Positions 1-6,093 of a stretch of DNA of 9,033 bases are shown here, piece by piece; the first letter of the stretch is position 1; every line of letters starts with the position of its first letter. The position numbers and the translations under genes are program-made. Under the pieces are notes generated by a model, which saw only the letters and a list, made by a program, of their open reading frames with translations, had not been told where the DNA came from and ran no database searches. Origin of the DNA: Desulfobulbaceae bacterium UBA5628 (GTDB taxonomy: Bacteria > Desulfobacterota > Desulfobulbia > Desulfobulbales > Desulfurivibrionaceae); the NCBI GenBank assembly GCA_002421565.1, contig DIKC01000039.1, positions 1-9,033 of the forward strand, given 5' to 3'.

Positions 1-1
1 G

Positions 2-73
2 ACCCGCAAAATCATCCACAGCCGGGAAATCTTCCGCCAACTCAAGGCCGGCCAGGAAAACGCCGCCGGGTGA
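2..73 (+). CDS. C-terminal end of an unidentified protein (partial)
   Basis: Frame 2 is open from the window edge to a TGA at 71-73 and gives about 23 residues ending KAGQENAAG. Nearly every third codon position is G or C, as in the confident genes of this window, which favours this frame over the alternative one that stays open to 120. The fragment is charged, with KIIHSREIFRQL as its core, and is too short for me to assign a family. It ends 58 bases before the DUF296 gene on the same strand, so the two may share a transcript. Confidence 0.45.
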   Translation, partial: TRKIIHSREIFRQLKAGQENAAG

Positions 74-131
74 AACCGTCCAGCAGCACTGAAGCAGACT
101 TGGGATACGAAATATCGTAAAGGAGGATGGG

Positions 132-569
132 ATGGAATATCGCAGCGGCAGAATGGGACGGGTGTTCATGGTGCGTTTTGACGACGGCGATGATTTCCTG
201 GCCGGGATGCGGCAGGTGATCATCAAGGAGGATATCCGTTGCGCCTGGTTCTGGGTGATCGGCGGCCTGCGCGAGGCCGGGGCGGTGATCGGCCCCAAGG
301 AGCCGGTGATGCCACCGGAGCCGGTCTGGGCCGAGGTCGCCGGGGCCAGGGAAACCCTGGGCAGCGGCAGCATCCTGCGGGACGGCGAGGAACCGAAAAT
401 CCATCTCCATGCCGCCTTGGGCGATCACGGCGAAACCCTTACCGCCTGCATCCGCCGGGGCACCAAGACCTATCTGGTGCTGGAAGTCTGCATCCTGGAA
501 ATCAACGATCTGGACGCCTCCCGCCCCTGGTTTCCGGAAGGCGGCTTTCACCGCCTCACCTTTTCTTAA
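132..569 (+). CDS. PPC/DUF296 domain protein
   Basis: This 145-residue protein looks like a stand-alone PPC (DUF296) domain, the small trimer-forming fold also found fused to AT-hooks in plants. The family signature is visible in the middle: a glycine-rich segment at 77-85 (LGSGSILRDG-type), then PKIHLHAALG at 88-97, where H91 and H93 match the paired histidines that bind metal in bacterial members. A hydrophobic strand (TYLVLEVCILEI) follows at about 112-124. There is no AT-hook, signal peptide or membrane segment, so it should be cytoplasmic. The ATG at 132 is chosen because AGGAGG lies at 121-126, five bases upstream. Length is normal for bacterial PPC proteins. The biochemical role of these proteins is poorly established; DNA or nucleotide binding has been suggested, and nothing here decides it. 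Confidence 0.85.
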   Translation: MEYRSGRMGRVFMVRFDDGDDFLAGMRQVIIKEDIRCAWFWVIGGLREAGAVIGPKEPVMPPEPVWAEVAGARETLGSGSILRDGEEPKIHLHAALGDHGETLTACIRRGTKTYLVLEVCILEINDLDASRPWFPEGGFHRLTFS

Positions 570-690
570 TCGACCGAATCATCTTTTTTCATCTTTTTTC
601 ATTGACAGCATGCCCCTTCTTTCTCCAAGATTAAAATAACATTACAAACGCAATCATCAGCCCCAACAATATTATCCGGAGGAAACACCC
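570..690 (+). other. AT-rich intergenic region with phased T-tracts and CBM48 leader
   Basis: This 121-base gap between the DUF296 and CBM48 genes is markedly more AT-rich than its surroundings. It contains two direct copies of the 10-mer ATCTTTTTTC (581-600), a TTGACA hexamer at 602-607, and the AT-rich stretch TTAAAATAAC at 631-640. It ends with a strong ribosome binding site, GGAGGA at 678-683, seven bases before the ATG at 691. There is no clear hairpin that would end transcription of the upstream gene. Confidence 0.6.
602..637 (+). promoter_or_regulatory. Candidate sigma-70 promoter for the CBM48 gene
   Basis: A perfect -35 hexamer TTGACA lies at 602-607. The -10 element is uncertain: CAAGAT (626-631) has an 18-base spacer but only three consensus matches, while the better TAAAAT (632-637) sits 24 bases away, which is too far for a normal promoter. 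Phased T-tracts immediately upstream (584-589 and 594-599) could act as an UP element or bend DNA. The position 54-90 bases before the ATG is sensible for a promoter. Confidence 0.35.
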
Positions 691-1059
691 ATGGCTACCA
701 AGGCCCCGACCACCGCCAAGAAGAAGACCGCTACCGCCGCTAAACCTAAAACAACCAAAGCAAAAACCGCCGCCCCCGCCAAGGCCGCCAAAAGCGCCGC
801 TCCGGGCTGCGACTTCACCCTGACCGCTCCCGGCGCCGGCGAAGTATGCCTGGTGGGGGATTTCAACAACTGGGAACACGGCAAGGGCAAGATGCGCAAG
901 GGCAAGGACGACACCTTCAAGAAGAGCCTCAAACTGGCGCCGGGCCGTTACGAATACCGTTTCGTGGTGGACGGCATCTGGTGGACCGACCCCAACAACG
1001 ACAACCGCTGCCTCAACGCCTTTGGCGAGGAAAACGCTGTTATCATCGTCAACGGCTGA
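691..1059 (+). CDS. Glycogen-binding (CBM48/AMPK-beta-like) protein with Lys/Ala-rich tail
   Basis: This 122-residue protein has two parts. Residues 2-38 are low-complexity Lys, Ala, Thr and Pro with ten lysines and no acidic residue, resembling a histone H1-like tail. Residues about 40-121 form a carbohydrate-binding module of the CBM48/AMPK-beta type: a strand with VCLVGDFNNW (52-61), PGRYEYRFVVDG (84-95), then WWTDPNNDN (97-105) and a closing strand AVIIV (116-120). The tryptophans at 61 and 97/98 and the asparagines near 102-105 fall where this family contacts alpha-glucan. There is no catalytic domain, so it is a binding protein and not a branching or debranching enzyme. It has no signal peptide. 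GGAGGA at 678-683 supports the ATG. Glycogen or starch-like polymer binding is inferred from the fold; the role of the basic tail is unknown. Confidence 0.85.
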   Translation: MATKAPTTAKKKTATAAKPKTTKAKTAAPAKAAKSAAPGCDFTLTAPGAGEVCLVGDFNNWEHGKGKMRKGKDDTFKKSLKLAPGRYEYRFVVDGIWWTDPNNDNRCLNAFGEENAVIIVNG

Positions 1060-1082
1060 GACCGCCCCTTTCCCGCCCACAA

Positions 1083-1118
1083 AAAAGCCCGGAAGCATCC
1101 ACTGCTTTCCGGGCTTTT
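1083..1118. terminator. Bidirectional rho-independent terminator
   Basis: The left arm AAAAGCCCGGAAGCA (1083-1097) pairs with TGCTTTCCGGGCTTTT (1103-1118) around a 5-base loop, with one unpaired base in the right arm. The stem is GC-rich in the middle and flanked by A-tracts on one side and T-tracts on the other, so it works in both directions. It sits between the stop of the CBM48 gene (1059) and the stop of the convergent carboxyltransferase gene (1146), which is where a shared terminator is expected. Confidence 0.88.
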
Positions 1119-1145
1119 GCACTTCTATGGGTCAAACCGTGACGA

Positions 1146-3062
1146 TCAGTCGGCCGGGGTTACCTTGACCAGTTCGTCGCCGGGCCGCACCGCCGCCCCG
1201 ACCTTGGCCGTTATCTGTTGCACCTTGCCGTCCATCGGGCTGGTGATCGGGGTCTGCATCTTCATCGCCTCCAGGATCACCAGCCGGTCGCCGACCTTGA
1301 CCTCCTGACCTACCGCCACGCTTATCTCGCAGACATTGGCCCCGAACGGCGCCCGCAAATCGCCGGCCTTGGCCAGGTCCTCAATCTCCTGCTTGCTCAG
1401 CTTGGGGGCGGCGGCCGCGCCGCCGCCGTTACCGGCCGTAGCCTCCGGCTCGAATTCAAAGACCCGCTGATGATGATCGACATTTAAATAGACATGGGTG
1501 GTGCCGTCCTCGTCGGTCTGTTGCGGGCCGATCTCAATCACATGCTCCTTGCCGGCGTGATCGCGGAACTTGATCACCTCGCCCAGCCGGAAAGCGCCCC
1601 GCCGGAACAAAACCGACGGCGGCAGCACATAAGACTTGCCGAACTTTTCCTCGAACTTGAAAAAGGCGACCGCATCGTTGGGATGCTGGAGGTAGGAAAC
1701 CAGCTGCTGATCCGTGGGCTCGGCCCCGATCTTCTTGGCCAGTTCCCGCCGTTCATGGTCGATGTCCATGTCCTCGATCGCTTCCATTCCCCCTTCTTTT
1801 TCGATAATCTCCCGCCAGTCGGCGCCAAATACCTTTTCGTAAATCCACTCTTCCGGCTGATAAAAGGGGAAGGGGCCGTACTTGCCGAGGAGCAGGTTTT
1901 TCAAGTCGCCGGAGGGATTGCCGTAGCGGTCGCCGCCCTGGACATTGCTCACCGCCGTGGTCCAAAGAATCTGGGAACCGGGGGTGACGCTCCAGAAATT
2001 GCCCAACTCCTTCTGCACCTTGGGCAGTTCCTGGTGGAGAATGGCCGGCATCTTGTCGAGAAAGCCGCCCTTGGAGGCCTGCTCGAAGCTGCTCCCGGCC
2101 GCCCCGCCCGGCAGTTTATGAATCTGGACGGTGGGGTCGTTGCCCTTGAACTGGGACTCGAAAAACTCATAATGCTGCCGTTCGCCGCGTAGCACCTCGG
2201 AGGTTTCCACCACCGCCGCCTCGTCGAGGCCCACCGCCTGATGGCCGTATTCACTGAGGGTGTTGACCACGGTCAGAATCGAGGGCGGCCCGTAATAGCC
2301 GGAAAAGGCGTGGTCGGAGGCGTCGACGATTTTGGCTCCGGCCTGGACCGCGGCCACGATCCGGCCCACGTCGTTGCCGTCGGTGTTGTGGCCGTGATAG
2401 TGGATAACGATCTCCGGATATTTCTGCTTGATCGCGTCCACCAGGTCGCCGATCCGCTTGGGAGTGCCGAGGCCGCCGTGGTTCTTGACGCAGAGGATGA
2501 TCTGCTCGCCGGTGACCGCGAGAATCTCGCCGACTTTTTTCACGTAAAACTCATTGGTATGTTCCGGGCCGGTGGAGAAGCAAACCGCCGGCTCCAGAAT
2601 CTTGCCGGATTTCTGCACTTCCTCGAACACCGCGACCATGTTGGGGACATGGTTCAAAAAGTCGAACACCCGCCAGACATCCACGTACTTGGCGAATTCC
2701 CGCACCACCAGCCGGATCACGTTCTGGGGATAGGGCCGGTAGCCGAAGAGGTTGATCCCCCGGCAAAGGGTCTGGAACAGGGTCTTGGGCATCCGCTCCC
2801 GCAGCAGTTCCAGCTTGAGGAAGGGATCGACCTGCTTGCGGAGAATATCGACGTGGATCGAGGCGCCGCCGGTGATTTCCAGGGAGAAAAAGCCCGCCGC
2901 CTCCCGCGGCTTGGCGGCCAGCAGGTCGGTGTGGAGCAAAATCCGGTTCTTGTAGTCGGACTGGGAAAGGTCGCGGGCGGTGTTGGTGACGTAATAGCCG
3001 GTCGCCTGGCGCAGGTTAGCGAGGGTCTCATTGACGCTCATGCCGTGGACGATGCGTTCCAT
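1146..3062 (-). CDS. Biotin-dependent carboxyltransferase with biotin carrier domain (PycB/OadA-like, divergent acceptor site)
   Basis: This 638-residue protein would transfer a carboxyl group from carboxybiotin to an acceptor, by homology pyruvate to oxaloacetate. Residues about 20-300 form the DRE-TIM-like carboxyltransferase barrel, about 300-500 the conserved PYC/OADA domain, then a Gly/Ala linker (544-552) and a C-terminal biotinyl domain with EAMKM at 598-602 (biotinylated K601). Likely metal ligands are present: D31 in the RD..QS motif, K193 (the lysine that is carbamylated in this family) and H223/H225. Other active-site positions differ: KNHGGLG replaces the usual KDMAGLL, HGHNTDG replaces HTHDTSG, and SGYYGPP (254-260) replaces SG.TSQP, losing the catalytic threonine. 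The biotin carboxylase gene lies directly upstream, and no OadB/OadG sodium-pump subunits are seen, so carboxylation is favoured over decarboxylation. AGGAGG at 3070-3075 supports the ATG. The true acceptor is uncertain. Confidence 0.9.
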   Translation of the reverse strand: MERIVHGMSVNETLANLRQATGYYVTNTARDLSQSDYKNRILLHTDLLAAKPREAAGFFSLEITGGASIHVDILRKQVDPFLKLELLRERMPKTLFQTLCRGINLFGYRPYPQNVIRLVVREFAKYVDVWRVFDFLNHVPNMVAVFEEVQKSGKILEPAVCFSTGPEHTNEFYVKKVGEILAVTGEQIILCVKNHGGLGTPKRIGDLVDAIKQKYPEIVIHYHGHNTDGNDVGRIVAAVQAGAKIVDASDHAFSGYYGPPSILTVVNTLSEYGHQAVGLDEAAVVETSEVLRGERQHYEFFESQFKGNDPTVQIHKLPGGAAGSSFEQASKGGFLDKMPAILHQELPKVQKELGNFWSVTPGSQILWTTAVSNVQGGDRYGNPSGDLKNLLLGKYGPFPFYQPEEWIYEKVFGADWREIIEKEGGMEAIEDMDIDHERRELAKKIGAEPTDQQLVSYLQHPNDAVAFFKFEEKFGKSYVLPPSVLFRRGAFRLGEVIKFRDHAGKEHVIEIGPQQTDEDGTTHVYLNVDHHQRVFEFEPEATAGNGGGAAAAPKLSKQEIEDLAKAGDLRAPFGANVCEISVAVGQEVKVGDRLVILEAMKMQTPITSPMDGKVQQITAKVGAAVRPGDELVKVTPAD

Positions 3063-3069
3063 ATCTCTG

Positions 3070-3075
3070 CCTCCT
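3070..3075 (-). promoter_or_regulatory. Ribosome binding site overlapping the upstream stop codon
   Basis: On the - strand AGGAGG occupies 3075-3070, seven bases before the ATG at 3062. The TAG stop codon of the biotin carboxylase gene (3076-3074) overlaps the first two bases of this site. The arrangement suggests translational coupling, which would keep the two enzyme subunits in balance. Confidence 0.8.
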
Positions 3076-4516
3076 AGACGGCGTAGGGATTTTGTTTGCG
3101 ATAATGAATTTCGGCGATCAGCCGGGCCAGCTTGTTGCCCTCGGTCTCCTCGTCCTCGTAATCCAGCAGGTGGGGGTGGGTGTCGAGGAATGAGGTGTTG
3201 AACTCGCCCTTCTTGAAATCCGGATCGTCGATCACCCGCAGGTAAAAGGGGATGGTGGTCTTAGGGCCGGTGATCACGAAGTTGTTGAGGCAGCGGCGGA
3301 GGCGGTCCACGGTTTCGTTCCAGGAAAAACCGTGCACGGTGAGTTTGACCAGCAACGAGTCATAGACCTCGGGGATGGTGTAGCCCTGGTAAACAAAGCC
3401 GTCCAGCCGCACTCCGTAACCGCCGGGCGAGCGATAGACCGACACCGTCTTGCCTCCTTCCGGCATGAAATTGTTCTGGGGGTCTTCGGCGTTGATCCGC
3501 ACCTCGATGGCATAACCCCGCACCTGGATGTCCTCCTGGCAAAAGGCCAAGGGCTTGCCCAGGGCCAGCTTGATCTGGGTGCGGACGATGTCGATGCCGG
3601 TGACCATTTCAGTAACCGTATGCTCCACCTGGACCCGGGTGTTGATCTCCATGAAGTAATAGTTGAGATCCTTGTCCACCAGGAATTCAACCGTGCCGGC
3701 ATTGAAATAGTTGGAGGCCTTGGCGGCCTTGACCGCGGTTTCGCAGATTTTGTCGACCAGGGCCTGGTCCTTGATCAGGGAGGGGGCGATCTCCACCAGT
3801 TTCTGATTGCGGCGCTGGATCGAGCAGTCCCGGGAGCCGAGATGAACGGTGTTGCCATCCTTGTCGGCCATGATCTGGACCTCGATGTGCTTGGGGGTCA
3901 GCACCAATTTTTCCAGGAAAACCGCGTCGTTGTTAAAGGCGGCCCGGGCTTCGGCGCGGGCCACCGGAATTTCCGCCCGCAATTGCTTTTCGTCGTCGAT
4001 CCGGCGGATGCCGCGGCCGCCGCCGCCGGCGGTGGCCTTGAGCATCACCGGATAGCCGTGCTGCTTGCAGAACTCCACCGCCTGCCGCACCCCTTCCTCG
4101 CCGGCCGCCAGGCTGGGAGTGCCGGGAACCAGAGGAATCCCGGCCTCCTGCATGATCCGGCGGGCGGTGACCTTATCGCCCAGGGCCTGGATCACCTCGG
4201 AGGGCGGGCCGATGAAGATGATCCCGTTATCCTCGCAGGCCTTGGCAAAATCGGGATTCTCGGCCAGGAAGCCGTAACCGGGATGAATCGCGTCCACTCC
4301 GGCCTTGCGGGCGGCGGCGATCACCTTGTCGATGTTGAGATAGTCGCAGCGGGGGCCGTCGCCGAGCCAAAGGGCCTCGTCGGCGGTGCGAATGTGCTGG
4401 GCCTCGTTGTCCGGGGTTTCATAAATCGCCACCGAAATGTGGCCCAACTCCTGGATCGCCCGGATAATCCGCAGGGCAATCTCGCCGCGGTTGGCAACCA
4501 TGATTTTCTTTTTCAA
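3074..4516 (-). CDS. Biotin carboxylase subunit (PycA/AccC-like)
   Basis: This ATP-grasp enzyme uses ATP and bicarbonate to carboxylate biotin on the carrier domain of its neighbour. With the TTG start at 4516 it has 480 residues and begins MKKKIMVANRGEIA, the usual N terminus of the family. Visible motifs are HPGYGFLAEN near 78-87, the ATP-binding glycine loop GGGGRG at 164-169, HIEVQ at 210-214, RDCSIQRRNQK at 229-239, MEINTRVQVEH at 289-299 with the catalytic arginine R294, and RINAEDP at 340-346 with the biotin-contacting arginine. In the RRNQK motif an asparagine (N237) replaces the histidine found in most homologues. A GTG 15 bases upstream (4531) is in frame, but it directly precedes and partly overlaps the ribosome binding site. 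A Glu/Asp-rich stretch lies near 452-460. The chain matches stand-alone AccC or PycA in length; the operon partner favours a PycA-type role over acetyl-CoA carboxylase. Confidence 0.93.
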   Translation of the reverse strand: MKKKIMVANRGEIALRIIRAIQELGHISVAIYETPDNEAQHIRTADEALWLGDGPRCDYLNIDKVIAAARKAGVDAIHPGYGFLAENPDFAKACEDNGIIFIGPPSEVIQALGDKVTARRIMQEAGIPLVPGTPSLAAGEEGVRQAVEFCKQHGYPVMLKATAGGGGRGIRRIDDEKQLRAEIPVARAEARAAFNNDAVFLEKLVLTPKHIEVQIMADKDGNTVHLGSRDCSIQRRNQKLVEIAPSLIKDQALVDKICETAVKAAKASNYFNAGTVEFLVDKDLNYYFMEINTRVQVEHTVTEMVTGIDIVRTQIKLALGKPLAFCQEDIQVRGYAIEVRINAEDPQNNFMPEGGKTVSVYRSPGGYGVRLDGFVYQGYTIPEVYDSLLVKLTVHGFSWNETVDRLRRCLNNFVITGPKTTIPFYLRVIDDPDFKKGEFNTSFLDTHPHLLDYEDEETEGNKLARLIAEIHYRKQNPYAV

Positions 4517-4522
4517 GGCGTA

Positions 4523-4528
4523 CCTCCT
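4523..4528 (-). promoter_or_regulatory. Ribosome binding site that fixes the biotin carboxylase start at TTG
   Basis: On the - strand AGGAGG (4528-4523) is followed by six bases and then TTG at 4516-4514. The in-frame GTG at 4531-4529 would place this motif inside the coding region, leaving that GTG without a site of its own. The TTG start also reproduces the usual N terminus of biotin carboxylases. Confidence 0.8.
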
Positions 4529-4716
4529 CACCAGAGAAGAGTTTTAAGAACCGACAAAGTTTCCAACAGTTCGTAAAAAGAGCGAAAAAACAGGAATGAA
4601 GCAAAGGACGCGCAAGGCGCAAAAAAAAGGCCCACTTCCCGAATCCGGCGCAGTGAACCATTGTTACCTCACGCTCAAAAATCGAATCTAACATGGAACA
4701 AATCAAATATCAACCC

Positions 4717-4746
4717 TTGCCGCGGCATCTTCTTCCCTGGTATAGA
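4717..4746 (+). promoter_or_regulatory. Candidate extended -10 promoter for hisB
   Basis: TTGCCG (4717-4722) and TATAGA (4741-4746) are separated by 18 bases, each matching four of six consensus positions. The -10 is preceded by TGG (4738-4740), making an extended TGn -10 element. Transcription would begin near 4753, giving a leader of about 40 bases before the ATG at 4792. The hisB ribosome binding site AGGAGG is at 4778-4783. Confidence 0.4.
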
Positions 4747-4791
4747 AAGGGAGACCTGCAAGCAGTTGCCTCAAACCAGGAGGAATTTTTA

Positions 4792-5391
4792 ATGACCACC
4801 ACTCCCCGCCGGGGCGAAATCCATCGCCGCACCAAGGAAACCGATATCAACCTGAGCCTGACTCTGGACGGCCGGGGCAACGCCTCGATCAAAACCGGGG
4901 TGGGATTCATGGATCACATGATGACCCTGCTGGCGGTGCACGGCTTTTTCGACCTGACCCTTACCGCGGCCGGCGACACCGAGGTGGACGACCACCACAC
5001 GGTGGAAGACCTGGGGATCGCCTTAGGCCAGGCATTGAAGCAAGCTTTGGCGGGCCTGGGCGGAATCACCCGTTACGGAGCGGCGGCGGTGCCGATGGAT
5101 GAGGCCCTGGTCCGGGTCACCCTCGATTGCTCCAACCGCCCCTTTCTTTATTACGGCCTTACCCCCCCGGATCAGAAGGTGGGGGATTTCGACACCGCCC
5201 TGGCCAAGGAATTCCTGCGGGCCTTCAGTCTCCACGGCGGCCTTACCCTGCATGTGGAAATGGCCCACGGCGACAACAGCCACCATATCCTGGAGGCGAT
5301 GTTCAAGGCCCTGGGCCGGGCTCTGGCCCAGGCGGTCAGCCCCGATCCCCGCCTGAGCGGCGCCCCGCTCTCCTCCAAAGGCGCCCTTTAA
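4792..5391 (+). CDS. hisB: Imidazoleglycerol-phosphate dehydratase
   Basis: HisB removes water from imidazoleglycerol phosphate to give imidazole acetol phosphate in histidine biosynthesis, in the cytoplasm. The 199-residue protein is the monofunctional dehydratase type with no histidinol phosphatase domain. Clear family motifs are RRTKETDI (12-19), the FMDHM segment (39-43), the metal-binding HHTVED (68-73), DNSHHILEAMFKA (161-173) with the second histidine pair, and a C terminus LSSKGAL close to the usual STKG ending. The ATG at 4792 is chosen because AGGAGG lies at 4778-4783, eight bases upstream, and because the protein then has normal length. No other histidine genes are in the window. 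The lipoprotein gene starts 29 bases downstream, so hisB probably leads a four-gene transcript. Confidence 0.96.
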   Translation: MTTTPRRGEIHRRTKETDINLSLTLDGRGNASIKTGVGFMDHMMTLLAVHGFFDLTLTAAGDTEVDDHHTVEDLGIALGQALKQALAGLGGITRYGAAAVPMDEALVRVTLDCSNRPFLYYGLTPPDQKVGDFDTALAKEFLRAFSLHGGLTLHVEMAHGDNSHHILEAMFKALGRALAQAVSPDPRLSGAPLSSKGAL

Positions 5392-5420
5392 AACCAACCC
5401 CCCCGGAAAGGAGTCCCACC

Positions 5421-6077
5421 GTGAACCTTTGCCGCCCGCACTCTCTGTCCTTACTGGCCTCCCTTCTCCTGGCCTGTCTGCTGCTCGCCGGTTGCGCCGC
5501 CAAACCAGTCGCCCCGACGGCCGGGCCGGAAGAGGCGGTGGGCGATATCGTAGTCCTGCCGGTGGACATCTCCCCCGATCACAGCGGCCGCCGCACCGGG
5601 GAACAACAAAAGGAACTGGAAAACGGCCGGGAGGTCTTGGATCGCCTGCTGGCCAACTATTTCAAGGAACGGCCGGAACTGAAAATCATCAGCCAAGGCG
5701 AGGAAGAAGTGCGAACCGGCGATAGTTTCAGCCGCAGTCGCCTGGCCGCCGCCCGTACCGTGGCGACCGCTTACGGGGCCGGCGCGGCTCTGGTCACCAC
5801 CCTTTACCGTTTTGAGGAGCGCCGGGGCAGCCGTCTGTCGGTAATCAGCCCGGCCTCGGTCGCCTTTGATTTCAAGCTGATCAAGACCGAAGACGGGCAG
5901 GTGCTCTGCTCCGGGATGTTCGATGAAACCCAGCAGGCCCTGTCGGAAAACATCCTCGATTTTTTCAAGAGCTCCCAGCGCAAATTCCGCTGGATCGAGG
6001 CGGAGGAACTGGCCGCGGAAGGGGTGCGGAACAAGCTGGGCGAGTGCCCCGCCCTGCGCAAGAATCCGGCCGAATAG
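5421..6077 (+). CDS. Predicted lipoprotein, possibly with a CsgG/LpoB-like fold
   Basis: This 218-residue protein begins with a lipoprotein signal peptide: a short N-terminal stretch (MNLCRPHS), a leucine-rich hydrophobic core (9-21) and the lipobox LLAGC, with C25 as the lipidation site. The next residues (AAKP) contain no aspartate at +2, so outer-membrane sorting is likely. The mature part has an alternating strand and helix pattern: a strand at GDIVVLPV (41-48), a charged helix (60-82), a helix and strand with ARTVATAYGAGAALVTTLY (111-129), a Ser/Ala-rich strand near 140-152, and FDETQQALSEN near 167-177. This resembles small periplasmic lipoproteins of the CsgG/LpoB/TolB-N type, but that is inference from pattern only. 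The GTG start has AAAGGAG at 5407-5413, seven bases upstream. Its function and its link to hisB are unknown. Confidence 0.85.
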   Translation: MNLCRPHSLSLLASLLLACLLLAGCAAKPVAPTAGPEEAVGDIVVLPVDISPDHSGRRTGEQQKELENGREVLDRLLANYFKERPELKIISQGEEEVRTGDSFSRSRLAAARTVATAYGAGAALVTTLYRFEERRGSRLSVISPASVAFDFKLIKTEDGQVLCSGMFDETQQALSENILDFFKSSQRKFRWIEAEELAAEGVRNKLGECPALRKNPAE

Positions 6078-6093
6078 AAGGAAGGGGTTGCCG

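Larger units (their letters stand above)
4517..4791. other. Divergent intergenic region between the carboxylase operon and hisB
   Basis: This stretch separates two divergently read operons and should hold both promoters. It has A-rich runs (4576-4590 and 4619-4628), a degenerate 9-base repeat (4601-4620, units GCAAAGGAC and GCGCAAGGC), and a candidate hisB promoter at 4717-4746. I found no convincing -35/-10 pair for the - strand operon. No tRNA or hairpin terminator is seen. Reading hisB further upstream to an ATG at 4693 is possible in frame but unsupported by a ribosome binding site. Confidence 0.6.

Noticed and set aside
1..120. Frame 1 reading open to a TAA at 118-120 as the partial gene at the left edge
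   Set aside because: Its codon third positions do not follow the GC-rich pattern of the region, whereas frame 2 does up to its stop at 73.
1146..3062. Alpha subunit of a sodium-pumping oxaloacetate decarboxylase
   Set aside because: No membrane beta or gamma subunit gene is nearby, and the gene is translationally linked to a biotin carboxylase, which a decarboxylase does not need.
2241..3077. + strand open frame of 278 codons opposite the carboxyltransferase gene
   Set aside because: Same reason: it mirrors a confident coding region and shows no family motif or start signal of its own.
3332..4576. Long + strand open frame (414 codons) opposite the biotin carboxylase gene
   Set aside because: It is antisense to a gene with complete family motifs. 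Its product is Gly/Asp/His-rich without recognisable domains, as expected for a shadow frame in GC-rich DNA, and it has no ribosome binding site.
4693..4791. N-terminal extension of HisB from an upstream in-frame ATG
   Set aside because: No ribosome binding site precedes 4693, the added residues do not resemble HisB, and AGGAGG at 4778-4783 points to the ATG at 4792. The candidate promoter also lies inside the extension.
5127..5420. Lipoprotein frame extended upstream into hisB
   Set aside because: The extension overlaps hisB in another frame. The GTG at 5421 has its own AAAGGAG and gives a clean signal peptide with a lipobox.
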